Virus record (IMG/VR): IMGVR_UViG_3300038701_001978
Span: 1 to 35,292 of that record
DNA length: 35,292 nt
Source: a virus
Direction: 5' to 3' (one strand)
Shown piece after piece: positions 20,857 to 29,107 of the stretch. The position numbers and the translations under genes are program-made. The notes beneath the pieces were generated by a model. It did no database searches. It was not told the origin of the DNA and saw only the letters and a list, made by a program, of their open reading frames with translations. Position 1 is the first letter of the stretch. Each line of letters opens with the position of its first letter.

Positions 20857-21802
20857 CCACAGTATTTATCTAAACATGAAAGCGCCAGATATTGCTGGAG
20901 GAATTACAAGAGGTCTTCAAACTGGCATGAATATGCGTCAAATGGCTGATCAAAGAGACATGCAGCAAAAAAAGTTGGCCGATCAAGATGCAATGAAAAA
21001 AGCTTATGCAATGGGTGTTCAAACAAATCCTGATGGCACAACTACATTTAATCAAGGCATTGCTATGAGTGAAATGGCAAAAATTAATCCTGAAATGGCC
21101 AGTAAAATGTATCAAAATCAGCAGGCTAATAAATTTCAGCAAGATAAGTTTTTACAAGAAAAAACAAATAGAAATCAAGATGTAGAGTTTAGAAAAAATA
21201 AACTAGATCTAGAAAGAAGAAGGTTAAGAATAGATGAAAAGGCCGCAAAAGAAAAATCCAAAAATACGGGTTTTTCAGTAGGCCAAAAGAAAGTCGATCA
21301 AGAGTTTGCAAAAGATTATAACGAATGGACTTCTGGAAATTCTGAAATTGCCAGGTCAGAAATAAATAAACTTCAAAGTGTATCTGAAAAGTTAAAAAAT
21401 GGATCAGTGACAACAGGTGGACTCACAGGGATGTTTCCAGACCAAGTAACATCAAATGAAGTTTTAAGTGCAAGGTCTGATGTTCAATCAACTGTTATGA
21501 ATAGTTTAAGAGCAATTCTTGGTGCTCAATTCACCGAAAAAGAAGGTGATAGAATTATAAAAAATACTTGGAATGAAGCAGATTCAACAGAAAATAATTT
21601 AGCAAGAATTAATAGGTTAGTCTCTGACTTAACGGCTCAGGCTGAAGCTAAGGACGCAAAAGCTCAGTATTTTAAGGAAACAGGCGGGACTCTAAAAGAT
21701 TTTAGCCAAAAACAATCTTCTAATCTTGTGGAAAGACAAACCAAAGACGGCCGCATTGCAATTTTTGATGAGAAAACAAAACAATTTGTGAGGTATAAAT
21801 AA
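20846..21802 (+). CDS. DNA ejection (injection) protein, P22 gp20-like
   Basis: The 318-residue, strongly helical protein is rich in Met, Gln, Lys and Asn, with a long charged coiled coil (FRKNKLDLERRRLRIDEKAA) in the middle. The region after it (F-A-K-D-Y-N-E-W and L-R-A-I-L-G-A-Q-F-T-E-K-E-G) recalls the conserved part of P22-like ejection proteins, including F-T-E-K-E-G-D-R-I. It would travel inside the head and enter the host envelope with the DNA. GAGG precedes ATG 20846. The assignment rests on position between the S74 protein and the large gp16-like protein, and on composition. Confidence 0.7.
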   Translation: MPADHSIYLNMKAPDIAGGITRGLQTGMNMRQMADQRDMQQKKLADQDAMKKAYAMGVQTNPDGTTTFNQGIAMSEMAKINPEMASKMYQNQQANKFQQDKFLQEKTNRNQDVEFRKNKLDLERRRLRIDEKAAKEKSKNTGFSVGQKKVDQEFAKDYNEWTSGNSEIARSEINKLQSVSEKLKNGSVTTGGLTGMFPDQVTSNEVLSARSDVQSTVMNSLRAILGAQFTEKEGDRIIKNTWNEADSTENNLARINRLVSDLTAQAEAKDAKAQYFKETGGTLKDFSQKQSSNLVERQTKDGRIAIFDEKTKQFVRYK

Positions 21803-23793
21803 TGGATAAACCCACTTGGGATGATACGCAAGAAGTAGCTCCTAAATGGGATGATACTTCAGAGCCTTCACAAAAAAAGAAAGAAGAAAGAGATGATATT
21901 CTAGGAATACCAGTTTCAACTGTTGAAGGTGTTTTAGATGCATTGCCATTTGCTGGAACACTATTCGGCGGTGCTCTTGGGACTGCTGGAGCTCCAGGTG
22001 TTGGGACTGTTGTTGGAGCAGGTCTGGGCGCTGCAACAGGTGAGGCCGTTGCAAATTCAATTAGGTCAGGTTTGGATTTAGAATCTGCACCGCAAACAAG
22101 TCGTGAAGTTTGGGAAGAGCCAGCAAAAGAGGGTGTTGTTGGTTTAACTGCCGAGGCAGGAGGGCAAGTACTTTCAAAAGTTCCAGGTTTAATTAAAAAA
22201 GTTCCCGATGTAGTTAAGCGTGGAACTAAAATGATTAAGGGTGAACCCACTCCTTCAGTCGAGGTAATTTCACCAAATCAATCTTTTAAAGATATTGGGT
22301 TTGAACAGACATTAAAGTCTAATGCTGATGATATTCAACAGTCTACACAGAGAATTGCGCAATCAAATGCAACGCCTGGGATGGTCACCTCAAACCAAAA
22401 TATTCAAAATGTTGAAAATATCTTGGCACAATCGCCAACAGTGGCGGGTGAGAAAGTAAGAAAAGCATATAAGCCAATTACAGAAGGATTAGAGAAAAGT
22501 GCTGATGATTTAGCGGGAAGTCCTAACATGACTTCATTTGAAGCCGGTGAGCAGGTTAAGCAGGGTATAAAATCAAAGATTAGTGAAAAAGTGAAACCTC
22601 TTTCTTCACAATTTGAACAGATAAGAACATCTTCAAAATATATCAGGCCAAACAAAGATTCACTAAATCGATCAGCAGACAGGCTTTTAAAACAAGATTT
22701 AGCAGAATTTGTTGATTTGCCACAAGGCCAAGCTATCAAAAAATATGCTGAAATGATTCGAGGAGCAAAGTCTTTAGATTCTTTAAAACAACTTAGGTCA
22801 AGCGTTGGAGATGAGATATCAGCAGCAATAAACTCAGGTAATGGTCAAATGGCTATGGCTTTAGGGAAAGTAAAATCATCGATTCAACGATTAGAGAGAA
22901 GAGAAATAATTAAAGCAGCTATTGATGCAATGCCAACTAAGGCTCAGGGTCAAAAAGCTGCAAAAGAATTAATTGGTGATTTAAAAGAAGTGAACAAAGG
23001 TTGGCGTTCTTTAATGAGTGAGCTTGAATCAATTGCAAAGGCTGGTGGAATTAAAAAAATTCACTCACCTAAGCATTTGGCCAAGCTCATCGAAGATATG
23101 CCTTCAGAGAAATTAGCTGAAAGATTTTTTAATACTAAAAACTATAGCGGGTTAAGAGATGTTAAAAAATTCCTTCCCGATGAATTTGAAATTTTAAGGC
23201 AACATAAACTTGGGCAAATTGCCGAAAGATCTCTTACAAAAGGTCAGCCAGATCCATTTAAGCTTGTAAGAAACTTAAAAAAAGTAGGCAAAGAATCTAG
23301 AGAATTATTGTTTGGAAAAGATGGTGAAAAAATACTATCAGACATGGAAACAGTTATTAACTCTCTGCCCAGAAAAGTTGGTTCAAGTGACACTCCAAGA
23401 GGAATATCTTGGTTTGCTAGTGTTTTAAAGCCTTCTAATTATTCCCGTGAAGCTGAGAGTGCCATGAACTACATGCGACTAACAGGCCGAATTTCATCAA
23501 AAAAAGTAGGTCAAAAGACAAGTCAAATAGTTCCACGAGCTGCAAGTTACGCTGTGGTTAGTTCTATGTCAAAAGATGACAAGAGGCGTGGAGCAGATAA
23601 GTGGGCAGCAAATGGATTGAAAAAAGTTCAGTCTGCAAGTGATGGAAAGTTTTCAAATATTAGTGAAAAGGATTTTAAAGACAGTCCAAAGTTAAAGAAA
23701 TTGATGATTAGAGCTTCAGATCTAAGCCCGAACTCAAAGGCTATGGCTAACATATTAAAACAAATCGAAAAAGAATTTGGAGGTAAAAACTAA
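21802..23793 (+). CDS. DNA ejection protein, P22 gp16-like
   Basis: This large protein (663 aa) has an acidic N-terminus with two W-D-D-T repeats (residues ~5-20) and a Gly/Ala-rich hydrophobic segment (A-L-G-T-A-G-A-P-G-V-G-T-V-V-G-A-G-L-G, about 55-80) able to enter membranes. A long helical body with A-M-A-L-G-K-V-K-S-S-I and K-E-V-N-K-G-W-R-S-L-M follows. This is the usual layout of P22 gp16-like ejection proteins, which form part of the channel for DNA entry. No lysozyme motif is visible. It is coupled to both neighbours by start/stop overlaps. Confidence 0.72.
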   Translation: MDKPTWDDTQEVAPKWDDTSEPSQKKKEERDDILGIPVSTVEGVLDALPFAGTLFGGALGTAGAPGVGTVVGAGLGAATGEAVANSIRSGLDLESAPQTSREVWEEPAKEGVVGLTAEAGGQVLSKVPGLIKKVPDVVKRGTKMIKGEPTPSVEVISPNQSFKDIGFEQTLKSNADDIQQSTQRIAQSNATPGMVTSNQNIQNVENILAQSPTVAGEKVRKAYKPITEGLEKSADDLAGSPNMTSFEAGEQVKQGIKSKISEKVKPLSSQFEQIRTSSKYIRPNKDSLNRSADRLLKQDLAEFVDLPQGQAIKKYAEMIRGAKSLDSLKQLRSSVGDEISAAINSGNGQMAMALGKVKSSIQRLERREIIKAAIDAMPTKAQGQKAAKELIGDLKEVNKGWRSLMSELESIAKAGGIKKIHSPKHLAKLIEDMPSEKLAERFFNTKNYSGLRDVKKFLPDEFEILRQHKLGQIAERSLTKGQPDPFKLVRNLKKVGKESRELLFGKDGEKILSDMETVINSLPRKVGSSDTPRGISWFASVLKPSNYSREAESAMNYMRLTGRISSKKVGQKTSQIVPRAASYAVVSSMSKDDKRRGADKWAANGLKKVQSASDGKFSNISEKDFKDSPKLKKLMIRASDLSPNSKAMANILKQIEKEFGGKN

Positions 23794-24422
23794 TGGGCAT
23801 TTTACTTCCTAATATCAAGATCAGGTTTTTAGATGAAAATGCCAACTCTCTAGCTGGAGGAAAGCTTTATACTTATATTGCTGGAACCACAACACCACTT
23901 GCAACGTATTCAGACAATGAAGTCACTCCTAATACTAACCCAGTTGTTTTAAATGCAAATGGTGAAGCCGATGTTTGGCTTGCCTCAAGCTCAACATATA
24001 AATTTGTATTAAAAGACTCCGCAGATGTGACTCAATGGGAAGTTGATAACATTTCTGGAACAGCAGGCGGCGGTGGTAGCTCATCAAGTAGCGGATGGTC
24101 TGCACAAACTCAACATACAATAACAAACGGTCAAGCTGCCACTGATTTGAGTGGTGAGACAATTGATTTTGATGATTATTCGTCAGCTATTTATGACGTT
24201 GAAATTATTCGGGGCACGACAGTTATCGTAAATGGACCTTTAGCGATTCAAAACTTAAACGGAACTGGCAGAGTTATTTTAGGCGGGCTTTTAACGCTTG
24301 AGCTGCATGGGGTAACTTTCACACTTTCACAAGCGGGTACAGTGGCTCAATTGAGAGCCGCATTAGACTCAGGGGCAGGAAATGGGACTATTAAATTATC
24401 TCGCCGACTTTTTACGGCGTAA
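23793..24422 (+). CDS. Tailspike/fibre head-binding protein, short
   Basis: Residues 1-95 form a P22-tailspike-like head-binding domain: I-R-F-L-D-E-N-A-N-S-L-A-G-G-K-L-Y-T-Y, T-T-P-L-A-T-Y-S-D, then N-P-V-V-L-N-A-N-G-E-A and Y-K-F-V-L-K-D-S. A Gly/Ser linker and ~100 beta-rich residues follow, then it stops. A complete spike would carry a receptor-binding trunk. Here a separate fibre gene starts within the last 41 bases in another frame. It may act as adaptor between the tail and that fibre. Confidence 0.8.
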   Translation: MGILLPNIKIRFLDENANSLAGGKLYTYIAGTTTPLATYSDNEVTPNTNPVVLNANGEADVWLASSSTYKFVLKDSADVTQWEVDNISGTAGGGGSSSSSGWSAQTQHTITNGQAATDLSGETIDFDDYSSAIYDVEIIRGTTVIVNGPLAIQNLNGTGRVILGGLLTLELHGVTFTLSQAGTVAQLRAALDSGAGNGTIKLSRRLFTA

Positions 24423-25833
24423 TTTATTAATTTTAATTGCAATTTCTTTTTGTAGTTATGCAGTTGGTGACTTGATTGGAAATCTTTTAATTAGTGGCAA
24501 CACAATCAGCTCACTAAATACAGATGGCGATATTATCCTAGATCCAAATGGATCGGGCGGAGTTTTATTAAATGATTTGACCGCAAGTCGAGTTCTAATT
24601 CTGGATTCAAACAAACAAATTAGTAGTTCAAGTGTTACTGATACCGCTTTAGGTTATGTTGATTTCACAAGTTCTGGGCAAACGCAGCTTGATGCAAAAC
24701 TAGATGATTTTACAAGTTCATTTGATAATGTGCTTTTAAGAACTAATGGCACAAGTGGTGATGCAGTTCAAGACTCAGGAGTGACGGTTGATGATTCTGA
24801 CGTTATGGGTGGGATTACACAACTCAATGTTGATAACTTAAGGTTTGATGGCAACACGATTAGTGCAACAGACGCCAATGGCGATGTGAGATTGTTACCC
24901 GCTGGCAATGGCGTTGTTGATGTTTTAGGCCTAGAGACTGCGCAAGTTGATATTAGAAGTGCAAATGAATTGCGATTTCAAGATACAACAGGCGGGCAGT
25001 ACATGGGCTTTAAAGCTCCAGGTACTGTCACAAGTTCAACAACTCTCACTCTTCCAAATGGGGCTGGAACAAGCGGGCAAGTGCTTTCAACCAATGGCAC
25101 AGACACACTTTCCTGGGTAACTCAGTCTGGAGGCGGCGGCGTAACTGTTGAAAGTAAGTCTGCAAGCTTTACTGCTGAGTATGGAAAACTTTATTTAGTA
25201 GACACAAGCAGCGGAGATGTAACAGCAACACTCACAACGGCCAGTGGGAATTCTGGAAAATCAATTGAATTTTTTATGACAGATGGGACTAATGAGTTAA
25301 TCATTGACGGTGCAAGCACTGAGACGATTGCAACGGTAAAATCTACAGCTACTACTTTCACACTATTCTTAGACAATGAGTACGCAAGAGTAACATCAGA
25401 CGATACTAACCTAAAAATGACTGGTTTGGTTTTAGCTGAAGTAGTGGTTAGAGCCAGCCTTACAACAGGTGATACAGGCATAACCAGTAAAGTAATCGCT
25501 TTCGATACAGAAAACGAAGACAACCAAGGTGCACATTCTAGCGGTACATTTACTGCCCCGGCTGATGGATATTACAGGTTTTCATGTGGCATTGCTGCAT
25601 CTGACTTATCAGCCACCGATCATAGCATAGCTTTAAGAAAAAATGGGAGTGGTTTGAATCAGCAGTATGGAAGCTCATACACAGTTACAGGAAGTGGAGG
25701 TCCAGCCATGAGTTCACTAAATGTCAGTCTAATTAAAGGTGACACTCTTCAATGTTTCGTAACAGGGGATGCTTCTTTTAGTATTGAAGGCGCATCAAGA
25801 TCTTATATGTCAATTAACAGGATAGGTTTGTAA
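24382..25833 (+). CDS. Fibre-like protein with signal-peptide-like start and C1q-like end
   Basis: This 483-residue protein opens with a basic stretch and a hydrophobic core, RRNLLILIAISFCSYA, which looks like a Sec signal peptide cleaved after SYA. The body is typical of phage fibres: I-S-G-N-T-I-S-S-L-N-T-D-G-D, L-P-A-G-N-G-V-V-D and G-A-G-T-S-G-Q-V-L-S-T-N-G. Residues ~370-483 resemble a C1q-like jelly roll (G-T-F-T-A-P-A-D-G-Y-Y-R-F-S-C-G-I). SD AGGGG precedes ATG 24382 inside the previous gene. An export signal on a virion fibre is unexpected. Either the protein is exported, or the hydrophobic stretch is a docking helix. Confidence 0.75.
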   Translation: MGLLNYLADFLRRNLLILIAISFCSYAVGDLIGNLLISGNTISSLNTDGDIILDPNGSGGVLLNDLTASRVLILDSNKQISSSSVTDTALGYVDFTSSGQTQLDAKLDDFTSSFDNVLLRTNGTSGDAVQDSGVTVDDSDVMGGITQLNVDNLRFDGNTISATDANGDVRLLPAGNGVVDVLGLETAQVDIRSANELRFQDTTGGQYMGFKAPGTVTSSTTLTLPNGAGTSGQVLSTNGTDTLSWVTQSGGGGVTVESKSASFTAEYGKLYLVDTSSGDVTATLTTASGNSGKSIEFFMTDGTNELIIDGASTETIATVKSTATTFTLFLDNEYARVTSDDTNLKMTGLVLAEVVVRASLTTGDTGITSKVIAFDTENEDNQGAHSSGTFTAPADGYYRFSCGIAASDLSATDHSIALRKNGSGLNQQYGSSYTVTGSGGPAMSSLNVSLIKGDTLQCFVTGDASFSIEGASRSYMSINRIGL

Positions 25834-26222
25834 TGAAAAACATATTGATGGTTTTAATAATTCAAGGTTTTGGCACATGCAGTGTCTCATACGCTGGTAA
25901 AATGAAATCCTACATTGTCTCATGCAGCTCAACACAAAGCTGTACATACAAAATTGTCACAGATAATAACAAAGTTGCTGGTGCTCTCTGTGAAGTAAAT
26001 GATGCTGGCACTGTTGGTGATGATTATACAATTGAAACTAAAAGAGGCAAAGTTAAATGCACTTTTGATAAAAAGAAAAAAGAAAAACGAATAAAAGAGA
26101 TAGAGAATAAAAAAATTGCTGAGAAAAAGAGGCGTCAAAACAAAATACAACAATGGAAATTGGTTTGTGCTAATTCCAAAAAAGGCCTTGAGGAATTAAT
26201 TTGTGAGGAGCGAGGTTTTTAA
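25833..26222 (+). CDS. Exported cysteine-containing protein, 129 aa
   Basis: The N-terminus MKNILMVLIIQGFGTCSVSYA is a signal peptide, with cleavage likely after SYA. The mature part has six further Cys (in S-C-S-S, S-C-T-Y, L-C-E, K-C-T, V-C-A, I-C-E), suggesting disulfides in the periplasm, and a long Lys/Arg/Glu helix (KRIKEIENKKIAEKKRRQNK). It starts right after the fibre stop, as part of the late operon. The function is unknown. It could be a fibre partner, a spanin-like or an exclusion factor. Confidence 0.65.
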   Translation: MKNILMVLIIQGFGTCSVSYAGKMKSYIVSCSSTQSCTYKIVTDNNKVAGALCEVNDAGTVGDDYTIETKRGKVKCTFDKKKKEKRIKEIENKKIAEKKRRQNKIQQWKLVCANSKKGLEELICEERGF

Positions 26223-26488
26223 TGGACGATAAAAAAACAAATCTTAGCGTTGCTGACATTATAAAAATATTTATTGGCCTTGGAGCTTCTGGGATGGGTG
26301 GCGTGGCGACTTATAACGTAGGCAGTGCTGCAGAAGCAATAAAAGATCTTAGAGGTGAAGTCCGAGAAACTAGAAGAGAAATTACAAAAGTGCATTCGTC
26401 TTTGGTTGAAGTAGTTACTATTCAATCATTAACGGTCAAGAGAGTGGATGACCATGAAGGAAGAATTAGAAGAATTGAAATAAAATAA
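26222..26488 (+). CDS. Small membrane protein, holin candidate
   Basis: The 88-residue product has one hydrophobic, Gly-rich span at about residues 12-33 (IIKIFIGLGASGMGGVATYN) and a charged C-terminal coiled coil (LRGEVRETRREITKVHSSLV). This shape resembles XhlA/hemolysin-type small membrane proteins found beside phage endolysins. It lies before the lipoprotein and endolysin genes, so a role in membrane permeabilisation is plausible. It has only one evident membrane helix. It could equally be an anchor for a tail or spanin complex. Confidence 0.5.
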   Translation: MDDKKTNLSVADIIKIFIGLGASGMGGVATYNVGSAAEAIKDLRGEVRETRREITKVHSSLVEVVTIQSLTVKRVDDHEGRIRRIEIK

Positions 26489-26493
26489 TAACA

Positions 26494-26522
26494 AACCCTT
26501 AACTTGCGGGATAATAACCCGC
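26494..26522 (+). promoter_or_regulatory. Leader hairpin, element B
   Basis: AACCCTT (26494-26500), then stem GCGGG (26506-26510), loop ATAATAA and CCCGC (26518-26522), with the SD AAAGGA right after. It matches the leader of the coat gene (15161-15192) in order, conserved AACCCTT, loop length and loop sequence. The stem differs at one position with the pairing partner changed to match. This supports a selected RNA structure in front of two late genes. Confidence 0.5.
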
Positions 26523-26535
26523 CAAAGGATATAAA

Positions 26536-26817
26536 ATGGCAAAAATAAAAATTGAGATCGAGGTCTCCAAAGAAACTTATGAATTAGGTCAAGGCCTTGT
26601 TGCAATGCTTACGGCTGTAATGGTTGCAAAAAAGGATGGATGGCAAATGGGAACTGATATCCCTGCTGTTGCAATGGCGGCTTTTGGTCAAATGGCTGCA
26701 ATTGAAGGAATTGATTTGATTGATGAAGAAATCAAAGAAGATCCATCAGCTTTTGGTAAATCATTAATGTGTGCTCTTGCTGATGGATACGGTGCTGTTA
26801 AGGCAGAGGAGGAATAA
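26536..26817 (+). CDS. Hypothetical protein behind leader hairpin B, 93 aa
   Basis: It has AAAGGA nine bases before ATG 26536. The product starts with a strand M-A-K-I-K-I-E-I-E-V-S-K-E-T-Y-E-L, then an Ala/Met-rich helical region (AMLTAVMVAKKDGWQMGTDI) without a clear membrane span, and an acidic C-terminus. I recognise no family. Sharing its structured leader with the coat gene suggests that it is made in large amounts late in infection, for example as a capsid decoration or abundant scaffold-like protein. That is inference only. Confidence 0.6.
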   Translation: MAKIKIEIEVSKETYELGQGLVAMLTAVMVAKKDGWQMGTDIPAVAMAAFGQMAAIEGIDLIDEEIKEDPSAFGKSLMCALADGYGAVKAEEE

Positions 26818-27305
26818 TGATAGTTCAAAATACAGATATCGCAGGATTAGTTAGAAGAATTAGACGATTTAAGTTTGAAGTTCAAAAGTGTAACTCAGCG
26901 GGATTAATGTTCACAACTGAGAAAGACTTAGAGCGTTTTGAATCTTACTTGGATGCAATGAATATTTATTTTGATTGGATGATTGATCAGCCAATGCAGG
27001 ATTTGCCAGAATCCCACCCAACAGATATTGATCTTGGTGAAGCCGAGAAGTTTGAGCTTCCAGAGAATGAATCACTTGCTGATTTAATTCATCAGCTTGA
27101 TTCTTTAGAGCAAGAAATTGGTTTGTCTCAAAGTGCTCGAATGCATACAAGTATGATGGCTCCTGATGAGACGCGATATAGAGAAATCACTCTTAAAATA
27201 GCTAATTTTTTATCTGATTATGTGAGAAACGTTCAGCCACTTGATACACCAGAATCATCGCCGTTAAGAGCAATGACTGGCAAGGGTCGAAGAACAAACA
27301 AATGA
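26817..27305 (+). CDS. Hypothetical helical protein, 162 aa
   Basis: It begins at an ATG overlapping the previous stop (ATAATGA) after AGGAGG. The protein is acidic and helical, with one Arg-rich helix at the start (GLVRRIRRFKFEVQKC) and acidic middle helices (DIDLGEAEKFELPENESLAD). No membrane span, signal or motif is seen. It is translationally linked to the 93-residue gene upstream and the lipoprotein gene downstream, so the three may act together. The function is unknown. Confidence 0.6.
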   Translation: MIVQNTDIAGLVRRIRRFKFEVQKCNSAGLMFTTEKDLERFESYLDAMNIYFDWMIDQPMQDLPESHPTDIDLGEAEKFELPENESLADLIHQLDSLEQEIGLSQSARMHTSMMAPDETRYREITLKIANFLSDYVRNVQPLDTPESSPLRAMTGKGRRTNK

Positions 27306-28048
27306 TTCAGAAGTTGTTAGTTTTACTTCTAACTGTTTTGGCCTTGGGGTGTTCATCACTCCAGGGCTTTCTATTTCCTGAAGCATACGACAAGGATGCA
27401 AGAGTAGCTTGGGAAAAAGATATGAAAATGCAGATCAATGGCAAAGTCTATTATGGAACTGCTGTTGTTGATGAGGCAGAAATATACTCAATAGCCATTT
27501 ACCCTGCGTTTAAAGAAATAGACCGCTTACAATGGAGAACTTGTCACCAAGATGGCCACACAGATAAGGCCGTAGTGCATGGGCGTTGGCCCTGGAGCAA
27601 GAAACAAGAATATTTTGTGATGAATTTTAAAGTTCGAGACATTGAAAGAGATAGAGCTTGCAGTCTTGATATTGAGGCCGTGACTGCGAAAAGAAAAGTC
27701 ATGAGTTTTGGAATGGTCGTTTTTCCAGATATCAGACCATACATAAATTTAGGTGCAACAGTTGAGTGCAATGGAAAATTACTTGTCACTGGAGGGCAGA
27801 GCTTATGCCAAGGGCACCACAAATCAATTCAAAGAATCGCGTTTAGGCCTGGAGTAATTCAAGATATACACGATGATTCAAAATGCCCGCCAATGAAAGA
27901 AGTAAGCCCTGGAGTTTTTGAATATTTAATCCCAAAAGAAAAATGTGTGTATCAGTTTATATCTCAAGAAAAGACCGATCTTGGACGCTATAGAGAGCAT
28001 ATTTTAACAACATTCGGTTATGAACAAACTCCGCCAGCGGAGCTCTAA
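27302..28048 (+). CDS. Lipoprotein encoded next to the endolysin
   Basis: The N-terminus MIQKLLVLLLTVLALGCSS is a lipoprotein signal, with the lipidated Cys17 after A-L-G. The mature ~230 residues are beta-rich with five further Cys and blocks such as W-R-T-C-H-Q-D-G-H and W-P-W-S-K-K-Q-E-Y-F. It is far larger than a typical outer-membrane spanin subunit, but its place just before the endolysin makes a late envelope-disrupting role possible. Other options are a fibre or exclusion lipoprotein. It overlaps the upstream gene by four bases. Confidence 0.6.
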   Translation: MIQKLLVLLLTVLALGCSSLQGFLFPEAYDKDARVAWEKDMKMQINGKVYYGTAVVDEAEIYSIAIYPAFKEIDRLQWRTCHQDGHTDKAVVHGRWPWSKKQEYFVMNFKVRDIERDRACSLDIEAVTAKRKVMSFGMVVFPDIRPYINLGATVECNGKLLVTGGQSLCQGHHKSIQRIAFRPGVIQDIHDDSKCPPMKEVSPGVFEYLIPKEKCVYQFISQEKTDLGRYREHILTTFGYEQTPPAEL

Positions 28049-28058
28049 GGGGGCTTAA

Positions 28059-29093
28059 ATGTCAGCATTAATTTTTCAAGCTGTATTAAGTGGACTCGGG
28101 TTTATATTTCGCTTCTTCGGTGCCAAGGATGAGCAATTAAAGTGGCTTGCAAAAACGGCTGAGACTTTAAGCGAAAAAGGCTGGGTTAGAAACGAGTTTA
28201 TTTTAAAGCTAGAGCAAGACAGAAGAAAGCGTCTTTATGAGCGCATGGATCAAATACTAAGTGAGAAACAAAATTTAGTTGGAGAGGTTGAAACTGAAAT
28301 GAAAAAAGTAAAAAGAGAAGAAATTAGTTATGTTCCAGCATTGGGTGATAGGGGCGACGCTGTTGCGGTTGTTCAATTAGAACTTAACAGAGCATCGTTT
28401 AGCCCTGGGGAGATTGACGGTGTGTTTGGTCATAGGACGAAGGATGCAATCTCAAAATTTCAAAAATCAATTGGGCTTCGTGGAAGTGGTATTATAGGAC
28501 CTAAGACCTTGGCTGGCTTAAAAATTACTCTTGTTGAGCCCAAGCGCAGTGGTAAAAACCCACCTTGGTATGATTATGCTAAGAAATTTTCAGGTAAGAA
28601 AGAGACAGACCCAAAGTTTGCAAAGTTTATGATTCCAAAATGGAAACTTGTGGGTCTTGATTTAAAACGTATTGATAAGAAATGGGCAGCATGGTGTGGC
28701 CTGGCCATGGCTGTAGCACTATCAGGTGTTGGGTTGAATTATTCTAAAAAGGGTGCCGCTGCAAAGAATTGGGCTAAGTTTGGAGTAGCTATTGAGTGGA
28801 AAACCCACGGCATACCAAGAGGTGCAATCATTCACATTAACAAGCGTTGTGGAAGTGGAAGCGGCAATCATGTTACTCAAGCCGATGGTGATTGCACAGC
28901 AAAAGATTTATTAAAAAAAGGTGCTACAATCAATGGTTATGGCGGCAACCAAGGCAATCGTTGGAAGGTCTCGACTTATCCAGTGAGTCGCATTTGCGCT
29001 GTTCGTTGGCCCAAAGATTATCCCTACCCACCAAGAGTATTGAAGTCTGAAAGATGTACCTCGGGCAAGAGTAAGGATGAATCGACTAGGTAG
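28059..29093 (+). CDS. Modular endolysin: anchor, peptidoglycan-binding domain and Cys/His amidase
   Basis: This 344-residue lysis enzyme has three parts. Residues 1-21 are hydrophobic (MSALIFQAVLSGLGFIFRFF), a likely signal-anchor. Residues 22-90 are a charged helical stalk. Residues 91-155 form a PG_binding_1-type domain (L-G-D-R-G-D-A-V-A-V-V-Q, I-D-G-V-F-G, F-Q-K and I-G-P-K-T). Residues ~168-325 resemble the NlpC/P60-like family found in phages: W-A-A-W-C213-G-L-A (nucleophile), N-H271-V-T, and I-N-G-Y-G-G-N-Q-G. It should cut the peptide part of murein. SD GGGGG precedes ATG 28059. A membrane-anchored export form would allow SAR-type timing. Confidence 0.85.
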   Translation: MSALIFQAVLSGLGFIFRFFGAKDEQLKWLAKTAETLSEKGWVRNEFILKLEQDRRKRLYERMDQILSEKQNLVGEVETEMKKVKREEISYVPALGDRGDAVAVVQLELNRASFSPGEIDGVFGHRTKDAISKFQKSIGLRGSGIIGPKTLAGLKITLVEPKRSGKNPPWYDYAKKFSGKKETDPKFAKFMIPKWKLVGLDLKRIDKKWAAWCGLAMAVALSGVGLNYSKKGAAAKNWAKFGVAIEWKTHGIPRGAIIHINKRCGSGSGNHVTQADGDCTAKDLLKKGATINGYGGNQGNRWKVSTYPVSRICAVRWPKDYPYPPRVLKSERCTSGKSKDESTR

Positions 29094-29107
29094 TTATAAA
29101 TAAACTA
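29091..29107. terminator. Weak AT-rich hairpin between convergent stops
   Basis: TAGTT (29091-29095) pairs with AACTA (29103-29107) around ATAATA-type loop DNA, followed rightward by TTCTCTTTTT. The left arm holds the TAG stop of the endolysin and the right arm the TAG stop of the leftward lipoprotein gene. It is short and AT-only, so termination would be weak. Still, it is the only candidate between the late operon and the opposing gene. Confidence 0.35.

Noticed and set aside
21720-22250. 176-codon leftward frame opposite the gp16-like gene
   Set aside because: Its sequence is a mirror of codon bias in the real rightward gene (runs of Pro, Ala, Ser), with no SD and no sensible domain.
23793-25833. 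Simple sequencing frameshift joining the two tail genes
   Set aside because: The second gene has its own SD and ATG, and a fusion would bury a hydrophobic signal-like stretch mid-protein. It is kept as two genes, but re-sequencing is suggested.
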